From Ceratodon purpureus (taxonomy: Eukaryota > Streptophyta > Bryopsida > Pseudoditrichales > Ditrichaceae): 64,000 nucleotides of DNA. The stretch spans positions 1,834,554-1,898,553 of the forward strand of contig CM026429.1 of NCBI GenBank assembly GCA_014871385.1, written 5' to 3'. The stretch's first letter is position 1; every line of letters starts with the position of its first letter. Positions 22,801 through 35,181 of the stretch are shown here, one piece after another. The notes beneath the pieces were generated by a model, which saw only the letters and a list, made by a program, of their open reading frames with translations, searched no databases and was not told the origin of the DNA. The translations under genes and the position numbers were made by a program.

Positions 22801-25800
22801 ATTCATTTCGAGTTGGCTGAGTTTTTTATTTCTCTAAAAAATTCCGTCACCTGAAATTCAGGTGCTCCATTCCTCATGGCGCCGGCGCCAAATGAGTCCC
22901 AATTTTCATGGAGAAGAGGAAGAGCGCCTGAACTTGAAGCAGCCGTGTTGAGGGCGTGGCTTTGACTGTGGAAGAAATATATCAGAGTTTCCTAGCTTGG
23001 GATAGCTCCGTGGGGATAAATTGTATAGACACATATACATTTAGTATCGTATCAACTGAAGGATAAGTTATTGTGTTGCGGATACATCATTCTGTTGTTA
23101 ATTAAAGAGAAGTAGAATATTAACTTACATAACTTACCTTCATCCAAGGAAACTGGGTAAACACTTTCACCACTTGCATTTGCTATGATGGCCATTTGAA
23201 AATCTCCAAGCATTTATGCCGTGAATTATGATAAAGGAATTAACATGCAAAGATTCTGAAAAAGGATGTTCTGAGAGCAACGTCAGAATTCGATATTCCA
23301 GTTTGGGTTATAATTACGTCAGTTTGGTCCAGGCCCCATCCGATTTCTCTCGTTAACTAAACCACACCGAGGCCAGGTGCCAAGTGACGAGGGTAATAAT
23401 GATAGCGTCGGTAAATATATCAGCTTGGCCCAGTAATTACGAATACCATGGGATAAATATTGCCAAGCACAGGCTGCGGGGGTTCGAACCGTGAAGCGCG
23501 GAACTCTGAGAATTCAAGTATTTTCAGGCTCTCTTGTCCTGCTGTTCAGTTCAATACTTAACACTATTATCAGCCCTCGGCCGTGGAGGACTATTAGTCA
23601 CGAGTATTGGTCTTGTCCCTCTTCTTTATTCTCACAGTATTTTAGGAACGTCTTGGCATGAATTCATTTCGAGTTGGCTGAGTTTTTTATTTCTCTAAAA
23701 AATTCCGTCACCTGAAATTCAGGTGCTCCATTCCTCATGGCGCCGGCGCCAAATGAGTCCCAATTTTCATGGAGAAGAGGAAGAGCGCCTGAACTTGAAG
23801 CAGCCGTGTTGAGGGCGTGGCTTTGACTGTGGAAGAAATATATCAGAGTTTCCTAGCTTGGGATAGCTCCGTGGGGATAAATTGTATAGACACATATACA
23901 TTCAGTATCGTATCAACTGAAGGATAAGTTATTGTGTTGCGGATACATCATTCTGTTGTTAATTAAAGAGAAGTAGAATATTAACTTACAAAACTTACCT
24001 TCATCCAAGGAAACTGGGTAAACACTTTCACCACTTGCATTTGCTATGATGGCCATTTGAAAATCTCCAAGCATTTATGCCGTAAATTATGATAAAGGAA
24101 TTAACATGCAAAGATTCTGAAAAAGGATGTTCTGAGGGCAACGTCAGAATTCGATATTCCAGTTTGGGTTTTGATTATGTCAGTTTGGTCCTGGCCCCGG
24201 CGAATTTCGTTCGCGACGTACGTCGCCCCATCCGATTTCTCTCGTTAACTAAACCACACCGAGGCCAGGTGCCAAGTGACGAGGGTAATAACGATAGCGT
24301 CGGTAAATATATCAGCTTGGCCCAGTAATTACAAATACCATGGGATAAATACTGCCAAGCGCAGGCTGCGGGGGTTCGAACCGGGAAGCGCGGAACTCTG
24401 GGAATTCAAGTATTTTCAGGCTCTCTTGTCCTGCTGTTCAGTTCAATAGTTAACACTATTATCAGCCCTCGGCCGTGGAGGACTATTAGTCACGAGTATT
24501 GGTCTTGTCCCTCTTCTTTATTCTCACAGTATTTTAGGAACGTCTTGGCATGAATTCATTTCGAGTTGGCTGAGTTTTTTATTTCTCTAAAAAATTCCGT
24601 CACCTGAAATTCAGGTGCTCCATTCCTCATGGCGCCGGCGCCAAATGAGTCCCAATTTTCATGGAGAAGAGGAAGAGCGCCTGAACTTGAAGCAGCCGTG
24701 TTGAGGGCGTGGCTTTGACTGTGGAAGAAATATATCAGAGTTTCCTAGCTTGGGATAGCTCCGTGGGGATAAATTGTATAGACACATATACATTCAGTAT
24801 CGTATCAACTGAAGGATAAGTTATTGTGTTGCGGATACATCATTCTGTTGTTAATTAAAGAGAAGTAGAATATTAACTTACAAAACTTACCTTCATCCAA
24901 GGAAACTGGGTAAACACTTTCACCACTTGCATTTGCTATGATGGCCATTTGAAAATCTCCAAGCATTTATGCCGTGAATTATGATAAAGGAATTAACATG
25001 CAAAGATTCTGAAAAAGGATGTTCTGAGAGCAACGTCAGAATTCGATATTCCAGTTTGGGTTATAATTACGTCAGTTTGGTCCAGGCCCCATCCGATTTC
25101 TCTCGTTAACTAAACCACACCGAGGCCAGGTGCCAAGTGACGAGGGTAATAATGATAGCGTCGGTAAATATATCAGCTTGGCCCAGTAATTACGAATACC
25201 ATGGGATAAATATTGCCAAGCACAGGCTGCGGGGGTTCGAACCGTGAAGCGCGGAACTCTGAGAATTCAAGTATTTTCAGGCTCTCTTGTCCTGCTGTTC
25301 AGTTCAATAGTTAACACTATTATCAGCCCTCGGCCGTGGAGGACTATTAGTCACGAGTATTGGTCTTGTCCCTCTTCTTTATTCTCACAGTATTTTAGGA
25401 ACGTCTTGGCATGAATTCATTTCGAGTTGGCTGAGTTTTTTATTTCTCTAAAAAATTCCGTCACCTGAAATTCAGGTGCTCCATTCCTCATGGCGCCGGC
25501 GCCAAATGAGTCCCAATTTTCATGGAGAAGAGGAAGAGCGCCTGAACTTGAAGCAGCCGTGTTGAGGGCGTGGCTTTGACTGTGGAAGAAATATATCAGA
25601 GTTTCCTAGCTTGGGATAGCTCCGTGGGGATAAATTGTATAGACACATATACATTCAGTATCGTATCAACTGAAGGATAAGTTATTGTGTTGCGGATACA
25701 TCATTCTGTTGTTAATTAAAGAAAAGTAGAATATTAACTTACAGAACTTACCTTCATCCAAGGAAACTGGGTAAACACTTTCACCACTTGCATTTGCTAT

Positions 25801-28800
25801 GATGGCCATTTGAAAATCTCCAAGCATTTATGCCGTGAATTATGATAAAGGAATTAACATGCAAAGATTCTGAAAAAGGATGTTCTGAGGGCAACGTCAG
25901 AATTCGATATTCCAGTTTGGGTTTTGATTATGTCAGTTTGGTCCTGGCCCCGGCGAATTTCGTTCGCGACGTACGTCGCCCCATCCGATTTCTCTCGTTA
26001 ACTAAACCACACCGAGGCCAGGTGCCAAGTGACGAGGGTAATAACGATAGCGTCGGTAAATATATCAGCTTGGCCCAGTAATTACAAATACCATGGGATA
26101 AATACTGCCAAGCGCAGGCTGCGGGGGTTCGAACCGGGAAGCGCGGAACTCTGGGAATTCAAGTATTTTCAGGCTCTCTTGTCCTGCTGTTCAGTTCAAT
26201 AGTTAACACTATTATCAGCCCTCGGCCGTGGAGGACTATTAGTCACGAGTATTGGTCTTGTCCCTCTTCTTTATTCTCACAGTATTTTAGGAACGTCTTG
26301 GCATGAATTCATTTCGAGTTGGCTGAGTTTTTTATTTCTCTAAAAAATTCCGTCACCTGAAATTCAGGTGCTCCATTCCTCATGGCGCCGGCGCCAAATG
26401 AGTCCCAATTTTCATGGAGAAGAGGAAGAGCGCCTGAACTTGAAGCAGCCGTGTTGAGGGCGTGGCTTTGACTGTGGAAGAAATATATCAGAGTTTCCTA
26501 GCTTGGGATAGCTCCGTGGGGATAAATTGTATAGACACATATACATTCAGTATCGTATCAACTGAAGGATAAGTTACTGTGTTGCGGATACATCATTCTG
26601 TTGTTAATTAAAGAGAAGTAGAATATTAACTTACAAAACTTACCTTCATCCAAGGAAACTGGGTAAACACTTTCACCACTTGCATTTGCTATGATGGCCA
26701 TTTGAAAATCTCCAAGCATTTATGCCGTGAATTATGATAAAGGAATTAACATGCAAAGATTCTGAAAAAGGATGTTCTGAGAGCAACGTCAGAATTCGAT
26801 ATTCCAGTTTGGGTTATAATTACGTCAGTTTGGTCCAGGCCCCATCCGATTTCTCTCGTTAACTAAACCACACCGAGGCCAGGTGCCAAGTGACGAGGGT
26901 AATAATGATAGCGTCGGTAAATATATCAGCTTGGCCCAGTAATTACGAATACCATGGGATAAATATTGCCAAGCACAGGCTGCGGGGGTTCGAACCGTGA
27001 AGCGCGGAACTCTGAGAATTCAAGTATTTTCAGGCTCTCTTGTCCTGCTGTTCAGTTCAATAGTTAACACTATTATCAGCCCTCGGCCGTGGAGGACTAT
27101 TAGTCACGAGTATTGGTCTTGTCCCTCTTCTTTATTCTCACAGTATTTTAGGAACGTCTTGGCATGAATTCATTTCGAGTTGGCTGAGTTTTTTATTTCT
27201 CTAAAAAATTCCGTCACCTGAAATTCAGGTGCTCCATTCCTCATGGCGCCGGCGCCAAATGAGTCCCAATTTTCATGGAGAAGAGGAAGAGCGCCTGAAC
27301 TTGAAGCAGCCGTGTTGAGGGCGTGGCTTTGACTGTGGAAGAAATATATCAGAGTTTCCTAGCTTGGGATAGCTCCGTGGGGATAAATTGTATAGACACA
27401 TATACATTCAGTATCGTATCAACTGAAGGATAAGTTATCGTGTTGCGGATACATCATTCTGTTGTTAATTAAAGAAAAGTAGAATATTAACTTACAGAAC
27501 TTACCTTCATCCAAGGAAACTGGGTAAACACTTTCACCACTTGCATTTGCTATGATGGCCATTTGAAAATCTCCAAGCATTTATGCCGTGAATTATGATA
27601 AAGGAATTAACATGCAAAGATTCTGAAAAAGGATGTTCTGAGAGCAACGTCAGAATTCGATATTCCAGTTTGGGTTATAATTACGTCAGTTTGGTCCAGG
27701 CCCCATCCGATTTCTCTCGTTAACTAAACCACACCGAGGCCAGGTGCCAAGTGACGAGGGTAATAATGATAGCGTCGGTAAATATATCAGCTTGGCCCAG
27801 TAATTACGAATACCATGGGATAAATATTGCCAAGCACAGGCTGCGGGGGTTCGAACCGTGAAGCGCGGAACTCTGAGAATTCAAGTATTTTCAGGCTCTC
27901 TTGTCCTGCTGTTCAGTTCAATAGTTAACACTATTATCAGCCCTCGGCCGTGGAGGACTATTAGTCACGAGTATTGGTCTTGTCCCTCTTCTTTATTCTC
28001 ACAGTATTTTAGGAACGTCTTGGCATGAATTCATTTCGAGTTGGCTGAGTTTTTTATTTCTCTAAAAAATTCCGTCACCTGAAATTCAGGTGCTCCATTC
28101 CTCATGGCGCCGGCGCCAAATGAGTCCCAATTTTCATGGAGAAGAGGAAGAGCGCCTGAACTTGAAGCAGCCGTGTTGAGGGCGTGGCTTTGACTGTGGA
28201 AGAAATATATCAGAGTTTCCTAGCTTGGGATAGCTCCGTGGGGATAAATTGTATAGACACATATACATTCAGTATCGTATCAACTGAAGGATAAGTTATT
28301 GTGTTGCGGATACATCATTCTGTTGTTAATTAAAGAGAAGTAGAATATTAACTTACAAAACTTACCTTCATCCAAGGAAACTGGGTAAACACTTTCACCA
28401 CTTGCATTTGCTATGATGGCCATTTGAAAATCTCCAAGCATTTATGCCGTGAATTATGATAAAGGAATTAACATGCAAAGATTCTGAAAAAGGATGTTCT
28501 GAGGGCAACGTCAGAATTCGATATTCCAGTTTGGGTTTTGATTATGTCAGTTTGGTCCTGGCCCCGGCGAATTTCGTTCGCGACGTACGTCGCCCCATCC
28601 GATTTCTCTCGTTAACTAAACCACACCGAGGCCAGGTGCCAAGTGACGAGGGTAATAACGATAGCGTCGGTAAATATATCAGCTTGGCCCAGTAATTACA
28701 AATACCATGGGATAAATACTGCCAAGCGCAGGCTGCGGGGGTTCGAACCGTGAAGCGCGGAACTCTGGGAATTCAAGTATTTTCAGGCTCTCTTGTCCTG

Positions 28801-30710
28801 CTGTTCAGTTCAATAGTTAACACTATTATCAGCCCTCGGCCGTGGAGGACTATTAGTCACGAGTATTGGTCTTGTCCCTCTTCTTTATTCTCACAGTATT
28901 TTAGGATCGTCTTCGCAAGAATTCATTTCGAGTTGGCTGAGTTTTTTATTTCTCTAAAAAATTCCGTCACCTGAAATTCAGGTGCTCCATTCCTCATGGC
29001 GCCGGCGCCAAATGAGTCCCAATTTTCATGGAGAAGAGGAAGAGCGCCTGAACTTGAAGCAGCCGTGTTGAGGGCGTGGCTTTGACTGTGGAAGAAATAT
29101 ATCAGAGTTTCCTAGCTTGGGATAGCTCCGTGGGGATAAATTGTATAGACACATATACATTCAGTATCGTATCAACTGAAGGATAAGTTATTGTGTTGCG
29201 GATACATCATTCTGTTGTTAATTAAAGAGAAGTAGAATATTAACTTACAAAACTTACCTTCATCCAAGGAAACTGGGTAAACACTTTCTCCACTTGCATT
29301 TGCTATGATGGCCATTTGAAAATCTCCAAGCATTTATGCCGTGAATTATGATAAAGGAATTAACATGCAAAGATTCTGAAAAAGGATGTTCTGAGAGCAA
29401 CGTCAGAATTCGATATTCCAGTTTGGGTTATAATTACGTCAGTTTGGTCCAGGCCCCATCCGATTTCTCTCGTTAACTAAACCACACCGAGGCCAGGTGC
29501 CAAGTGACGAGGGTAATAATGATAGCGTCGGTAAATATATCAGCTTGGCCCAGTAATTACGAATACCATGGGATAAATATTGCCAAGCACAGGCTGCGGG
29601 GGTTCGAACCGTGAAGCGCGGAACTCTGAGAATTCAAGTATTTTCAGGCTCTCTTGTCCTGCTGTTCAGTTCAATACTTAACACTATTATCAGCCCTCGG
29701 CCGTGGAGGACTATTAGTCACGAGTATTTTTGTCCCTCATCTTTATTCTCTGAGTATTTTAGGAACGTCTTGGCAAGAAGTTCTTTATTTCTATTAAAAA
29801 TTAAGTCACCTGAAATTCAGGTGCTCCAATCCTCATGGCGCCGGCGCCACATGAGTCCAATTTTTTTTGGAAAAGAAGAAGACCGCCTGAACTTGAAGGA
29901 GCCTTGTTGAGCGAAGACAGTGGAAGAAATGTCTCGGTCCTTCCAACCATGGCACAGCTTCAATATGCACAGATGTGAATGCATAAATACGTGATAATTG
30001 GCTTGGGCTACCTGAATTAACAGTGTGCAGAGATGTGATAGCATAATTGTGTTGCGGATACATCATTCTGTTGTTAATTTAAGGGAAGTAGAATATTAAC
30101 TTACAGAACTTACTTTGATCCAAGGAAACTGAGTAAACACTTTCATGCCCATTTGAAATCTCCAAGCATTTATGCCGAGAATTATGATAAAGGAATTAAC
30201 ATGCCAGAATTCGATATTCCAGTTTGGGTTATCATTACTTCAGTTTGGTCCAGGCCCCATCCGATTTCTCTCGTTAACTAAACCACACCGGAGCCAGGTG
30301 CCAAGTGACGAGGGTAATAATGATAGCGTCGGTAAATATATCAGCTTGGCCCAGTAATTACAAATACCATGGGAGAAATATTGCCAAGCACAGGCTGCGG
30401 GGGTTCGAACCGTGAAGCGCGGAACTCTGAGAATTCAAGTATTTTCAGGCTGTCTTGTTCTGCTGTTAACTTCAATACTTTACAGTACTATTAGTCACGA
30501 GTATTGGTCTTATCCCTTAACTCTATTCTCTCAGTATTTTAGGAACGTCTTGGCAAGAATTCATTTCGAATTTATTGAGGTATTTACTTTTATTTCTGGT
30601 GCTCCAATCCTCTTGGCGCGGGCGCCATATGAGTCCTAATTAAAGACAATATGAATATCACTTTACAGAACTTAGCTTAATCGAAGGAAAGTGAGTAAAC
30701 ACTTTGACCA
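19859..30710 (+). repeat. Macrosatellite: tandem 861- and 892-bp units
   Basis: The palindrome recurs at 20233, 21094, 21986, 22878, 23739, 24631, 25492, 26384, 27245, 28106, 28998, 29837 and 30615. The spacings are 861, 892, 892, 861, 892, 861, 892, 861, 861, 892, 839 and 778 bp. The ten inner intervals have only two exact lengths, differing by a 31-bp segment; the last two are shortened and diverged. Every unit holds CACCTGAAATTCAGGTG (or a near form) just before the palindrome, a GGTTCGAACC box, and no long ORF. All units point the same way. Edge units are more diverged than inner ones, the pattern expected from unequal crossing-over. I see no transposase, reverse transcriptase or rRNA sequence in the unit. 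Confidence 0.97.
22336..22575 (+). other. 79-codon ORF present in A-type macrosatellite units
   Basis: An ATG-to-TAA frame identical in the four A-type units (also at 24089, 25842 and 28456). In another A unit (near 21526) one substitution turns CGTTAA into CGTGAA and a different frame is read. B-type units lose it through the 31-bp (non-triplet) deletion. Part of the frame is also open in the diverged copy at 9.1 kb. No family recognised; expression is unproven and it may simply be a chance ORF copied by amplification. Confidence 0.25.
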
Positions 30711-30837
30711 TTTGATCATGGTGCTGATTCGCCATGATTTGGTTCATGGCCGCATCGGCATGCATACAAGCAGAATTTAGCCAAGATGAATCAGCCATGG
30801 TATGATGATTAGTAGCAGATGATCTGGATACAAAAAA
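30711..30837. other. Short spacer between macrosatellite and TIR element
   Basis: No gene; it contains several catggt/ccatga-rich near-symmetric words of no clear meaning. Confidence 0.4.
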
Positions 30838-31592
30838 TTAACCCCTAAACGCCTAAACGACCAAAAACTTGTCGATGTCATTTTTCCAAGTTCCAGAACT
30901 GTCATCCAAATGACAAATTTTCATCCATTTTTTGTGTTGAAAAGTTGTGGAGATCTATCTAACCTCATCAATGAATCCTCAAAATGATGATTTCATAAAT
31001 TTTGGTGCCTCCCTTAAGTCCAAAACGTCAATACCGTGTGTGTCTTCAAAAATTCCTTGAAACAGACAGCTGAAACGCAATTTTGACTATCGAGATGATC
31101 TTTTTTGCAATTGAGGTAAACAAATAAAATATAGCTTTACGAATCTACTTTCCATTCCAATTAAGAATTTCGAAAAAAACCTAAAATTGAGAGATTTATA
31201 GCTGGTATAAGATGAAGGGGTATAACCGTGGCTATTTCTTGTTTTTCCACGGTTTTAGGTTTTCTCATCATATCTTTGGATTAAAACATAATTTTTGAGG
31301 ACGGTAACCAGTATAAGGTTTTTGGTTGTCATATACATGTATGGTAAATATTTCGTAATTTTTTGATATAATCCATATTTGATATGAGTTTTCTTTGTTT
31401 GTTTTGAATTCAAAATTTATTATAATTACATAATGAAACCATTAATTTTAAAAATTATTGCTTGTAGATTACATGTGTTTCTATCTAAGAAAAATTAAAG
31501 TTTCATATTTTACATTATAATTAGTGGGAAAATAGAGCATCCACAGTTAAAGTCTATTCCCGTTGTCATAGGCTCAGGCATTTGGGGGTTAA
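30838..31592. mobile_element. TTAA-flanked TIR element, non-autonomous (747 bp)
   Basis: TTAA at 30838-30841 and again at 31589-31592 brackets a segment whose ends are imperfect inverted repeats: CCCCTAAACGCCT on the left, and CCCCCAAATGCCT when the right end is read on the other strand. There is no transposase ORF inside, so it would be a non-autonomous element. TTAA target duplications with C-rich ends are typical of piggyBac-type and Sola3-type transposons. The same end sequence bounds the element at 55.3 kb. Confidence 0.65.
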
Positions 31593-33290
31593 CATTCAGT
31601 TGTAGGAAATCAGTGGCACGGTGATCTCGACGGTGAAGAAACAGTTGGCCCACACCATTTTCGAAGTAATCCAAATAGCCAGCCGAGTTCCCACTGAGTA
31701 CTAGGTCTATTTTACAGAGTCAGAGATTGAGCGCATCAAGGATGTTTGCAAGGGCCGGTGGTATATGTTGACGTGTGATGCTGTAAGCGAAGTATACTTC
31801 AAGGTAAGAAATGTGGTTGTAAATTCCTAACTCAATCTGTCCACGGATCGCTGTTGGTAAGCTTTCGATAGGAAGACCATGCAGTGTTCTATGAGATGGC
31901 GGCAGTCTCTGTTTGTCTCTCATGTATTACTCGAATACATTTGAGTGAGTTTGCCGCCAACTCTTTTTCGCAGTCATCGGAATTCTGTGTTATGAAAATA
32001 GTCTCGTGATAGATAAGCCATGTTCATATGATATTGACAAGAGGATGGCTAAACTTTCAGTGAACTGTATCAGTTGTGCTTAGACGACCTTGGATGAGGC
32101 AATTAAAAGTAAACTTTGAAGGCATTTGTGTTGAGAGGGAAATTCGTTACCAAGTTCACTATTTTGGGAATTCGTTTGATGATAGAATATGTTAAAGTAG
32201 TGGGGACTTTATTGCGTATGAAATCAGACATGCCGAACGGGCTTCACGACAACATCACCAGTCAAAATCACCTGTGATGATAGTCTGAGAGAGTATAGGT
32301 GATGTCAACACTCGATTAACCTGATCCTGCAGATTTTTACATCCTCGAGCTCGTTTAATTTGTGATTTACTCATTATATAGGTTGTTACATCATTCCATA
32401 GACTGTTTTAATAATTGATCGAGCATAATCTGCAATCTAGCAGCTAGCAGCCGGCATTTGATTTTTGGTCACGACACTAGGACTGACGATAAGCACGTAA
32501 AAGTCTCTTAGCAGCTTCTGTTCATTTTGCCCTATCCTTCTCTTCGACTAAGTCCAAATGGCGCCGGCGGCATGACCCGAGAACAATGGCGCAATCCATC
32601 ATACTGACCTGATTCATAAATTGTTGCTGTACTTCGGTTCTGTTCCGTAGTGATTCTTACTTTGATTCCGAGTTGTCCTTGCCTTAATTTTTGAGCTTTA
32701 TCAGGGGTCTTCAACAGACTAACTTAGGTTTATTTTGTTTGGTCGCTTCATATCAACGGAGCGTGAAATTAGCGTGGCGGAGCGAGACTGAGTAAAGCTG
32801 CTTCACAACAAATTCAACAATCCAACCTCCCTGGCCATCGAGAATGTGAAGCACGCACGTCCTTAGATGCTATTTCGACTTTGCAGCCCAAAGTATCATC
32901 CGCATCTAATCGAGGACGTGGTCATCAATGGCGCTAGGGCCAAAGAAAACACGATTGGCTTAATGACCGTTGACAACCTTTATATTCTCCTTGGAACCTG
33001 AGCTGTTGAGACTAGAAGGTGTTGCAGTCATGGAATCCTAGCAGTAATGAGAAGAGGAGTTACAGTTTTCCGGAGTTAGGAGAAGAGGGGTTACAGTTTT
33101 CCGGACCTGGACTTCACGAGAGCCGCATTCCAGAAGTGACTAAGTCGGAGAGCCTGGTGGGAGCACGTCACTTCACCCTTTTACGAGTACCAGTAAGCAA
33201 GTCTACGACAATGATGAGGATCCTGCCGAAACTAAGGTTTCGTACATTGAATTGAAAATACTAGATCGAAGTTTTGCATGACATCCAGCA
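31593..33290. other. Mostly non-coding, with palindrome variants
   Basis: Palindrome variants lie at 32560 (followed by CATGACC, as in the 355-bp repeat) and about 32930. A reverse-strand ORF of 67 codons (31720-31923) starts with ATG and reads RTLHGLPIESLPTAIRG, but has no supporting context. At 33058-33102 a 17-bp phrase (gttacagttttccgga) is repeated. A frame at about 33019-33255 could be an upstream exon of the gene beginning at 33406. Confidence 0.4.
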
Positions 33291-33405
33291 GGCATGCAGT
33301 CGGCTCCATGTCCATTTCCTTAGTTTTGCATGGTTTCGTATCTGGTGACTTTGAGATTACATCCAGCAGGCATGCAGGGATGATCACTATGATTCTCCGC
33401 ATTTG

Positions 33406-33957
33406 ATGAGCCTAGGATGGTATATCGAGGACAGTGAAAGATTCACCAACTACCTCGACTCCGCGGACAAGATCCTCCGAGATCAGGTGCTTCTACAGAT
33501 CCAGGCTACAATGGATGCGTCCCTGCCAGAGAAGGCTGCGGTTCTTTCGGAGACACTGCAGATGGTCAAGTCGCAGGTTGAGAGCTCCGATCGCGATGGA
33601 AATGGCGCCCGTGACATGGTATCTCTCACCCCATCGTCTGACCTACTTGGTGCGCTTGAGGGTAGAGTCAGTTATGTTTACGTCCCGGTTACTAACAATG
33701 GGTTGCTGATGCATTATGGCCCCATTCTATTTACTGAGCTGCAGGACCTAATTGAATCATCAAAACGGGGAGATATTTCGCAAATCGAAGACGCGAATGA
33801 TGTCATTAGGGGGTTCTCGGGGACATGTCGAAATCGGGAACTGCCGATGAAGACGACGATTTACAGTTTCTACGCCAGACTCAGGGAGAGCCGATTGGCA
33901 AGCCGGCTGAGGGTGAGGGTGATCGTCGAGGTCCTACGTTGCGGCCTCGTATTGTGA
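33406..33957 (+). CDS. Orphan ORF 1 of duplicated gene, copy 1
   Basis: 183 codons from the ATG at 33406. The first ~70 residues are Leu/Glu/Asp-rich and probably helical (DSADKILRDQVLLQIQATMD), then a Ser/Asp linker, then a hydrophobic stretch (RVSYVYVPVTNNGLLMHYG). The natural protein may leave this frame before the end: the last ~45 codons overlap ORF 2, which starts at 33825 in the -1 frame and looks equally coding. An intron in the overlap, or a -1 frameshift, could join them, but I cannot decide. No family recognised. An identical copy lies at 35182. Confidence 0.45.
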   Translation: MSLGWYIEDSERFTNYLDSADKILRDQVLLQIQATMDASLPEKAAVLSETLQMVKSQVESSDRDGNGARDMVSLTPSSDLLGALEGRVSYVYVPVTNNGLLMHYGPILFTELQDLIESSKRGDISQIEDANDVIRGFSGTCRNRELPMKTTIYSFYARLRESRLASRLRVRVIVEVLRCGLVL

Positions 33958-34364
33958 AGGAAACACGTGAGCAGGAGGCCGGTTTAAACAGTCAAGTGGC
34001 ACCCCATAAACGACCGCCTTCGAAGTCCGGGAAGAAATTTCATAAAGCTGGCGAGGATGCAATACCCCTCGTTAGATATATGGCCCTCCCTGTCGATGGC
34101 GTGGCAGAGACAGTTAAATTGTCCCTAAATATTGCCTTTGAGTCGCTCCTCGAGGGCATTCACCGATCGATGTTCATCACTTTCCTGAATTGCATCAAGC
34201 GGGTGAGTTATTTTAAACCTTCATTTGCATATGGTTATATAGCAGTTTGTGTACCGCGCTCTTGTGGTGATCGTATACCTGCAAGCTTGCGGCTCTCTTT
34301 ACTAATTCGAGCTTCTCGGTTTGCCTCGGATTACCATTTCCCTGAATTCCCGTCTGCAGTCTAG
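33825..34364 (+). CDS. Orphan ORF 2 of duplicated gene, copy 1 (probable exon to 34202)
   Basis: An ATG-initiated frame overlapping ORF 1 by 133 nt in the -1 frame. An in-frame TAG about 20 nt before the ATG prevents extension upstream. The N-terminal part is charged (DEDDD, then basic KRPPSKSGKKFHK), followed by a hydrophobic, helical part (PVDGVAETVKLSLNIAFESLL). A strong 5' splice site, AAGCGG|GTGAGT, lies at 34202/34203, so coding sequence probably ends there and continues in an exon I could not identify. Function unknown. An identical copy starts at 35601. Confidence 0.4.
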   Translation: MSKSGTADEDDDLQFLRQTQGEPIGKPAEGEGDRRGPTLRPRIVKETREQEAGLNSQVAPHKRPPSKSGKKFHKAGEDAIPLVRYMALPVDGVAETVKLSLNIAFESLLEGIHRSMFITFLNCIKRVSYFKPSFAYGYIAVCVPRSCGDRIPASLRLSLLIRASRFASDYHFPEFPSAV

Positions 34365-34476
34365 AATACCCGTCTCAGCTTGTTCGAAGTGCTCCTCACT
34401 TGTGTGAGATTATTTTCTGATTTACTTATGGGGGCCGCAATATCATTTCACAAGTCAATGGGCGCCTAACCTGTAA

Positions 34477-35066
34477 TTTGCGTCTACAAATGACGATTTT
34501 TCTGGTAAAGCTTTTGTTTAGAGGTATCACTGGAGATCGCTTTTGGTAGACATGGCGCCGGCGCCAACAGCAAGTCCCTTACTCATTTATTTCTGATGCA
34601 GTAATTAGAGGTTCTCAAATGCCGAAGCACGCATTCAGTATATGCTTGCTGCACTTGTAATTGGCTTCGAAGTCAATTTTTCGAGGAGTTATCTCAGGGA
34701 TTGATGGCAGGATGGTCTGTTGCAGATTCCTATAGATACTGTTCATTTCTTTACCGACCTAATTCATAAAATTGGCATGGCGCCGGCGCCATTGGACCAT
34801 CCTTCTCATGGTCGCTGTATAATTCTTGCTTTTGATAATTTGAATTTCTCTTTCTAATAATGCCTTTGTGGACCTGTCAGATCAATGGTGGCATGATGGT
34901 GTAGCTAGCCCCAACTGCGTCGACTTGATTATTTGCGATACACCGGACAATAACAGGGTGCCTAGTGTATTGGGAAATGTTCCCACGTGGAACATGGTGA
35001 AGAAGTCCACTTTTGCAGCCATATTTCACATTGCAGTCATGACTCGTACTTGCTTGAATTGTATGT
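34477..35066. other. Spacer between duplicated copies
   Basis: Holds perfect palindromes at 34554 and 34779, a segment alignable with 36253-36480, and, from ~34780, pieces of the 355-bp repeat (ending near gtacttgcttgaattg at 35047). A frame at ~34868-35015 (SDQWWHDGVASPNCVDLII) precedes an acceptor-like cttttgcag and may be an exon piece, unproven. Confidence 0.5.
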
Positions 35067-35181
35067 GGCATGCAGTCGGCTCCATGTCCATTTCCTTAGT
35101 TTTGCATGGTTTCGTATCTGGTGACTTTGAGATTACATCCAGCAGGCATGCAGGGATGATCACTATGATTCTCCGCATTTG

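Larger units (their letters stand above)
33291..34476 (+). repeat. 1,186-bp segment duplicated in tandem, copy 1
   Basis: Reads as identical to 35067-36252 (constant offset 1,776 bp, and both ORFs give identical proteins). At 34477 identity drops abruptly to a diverged but still alignable state (about 34477-34700 against 36253-36480). Just upstream of 33291 the two copies differ completely. Confidence 0.93.
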
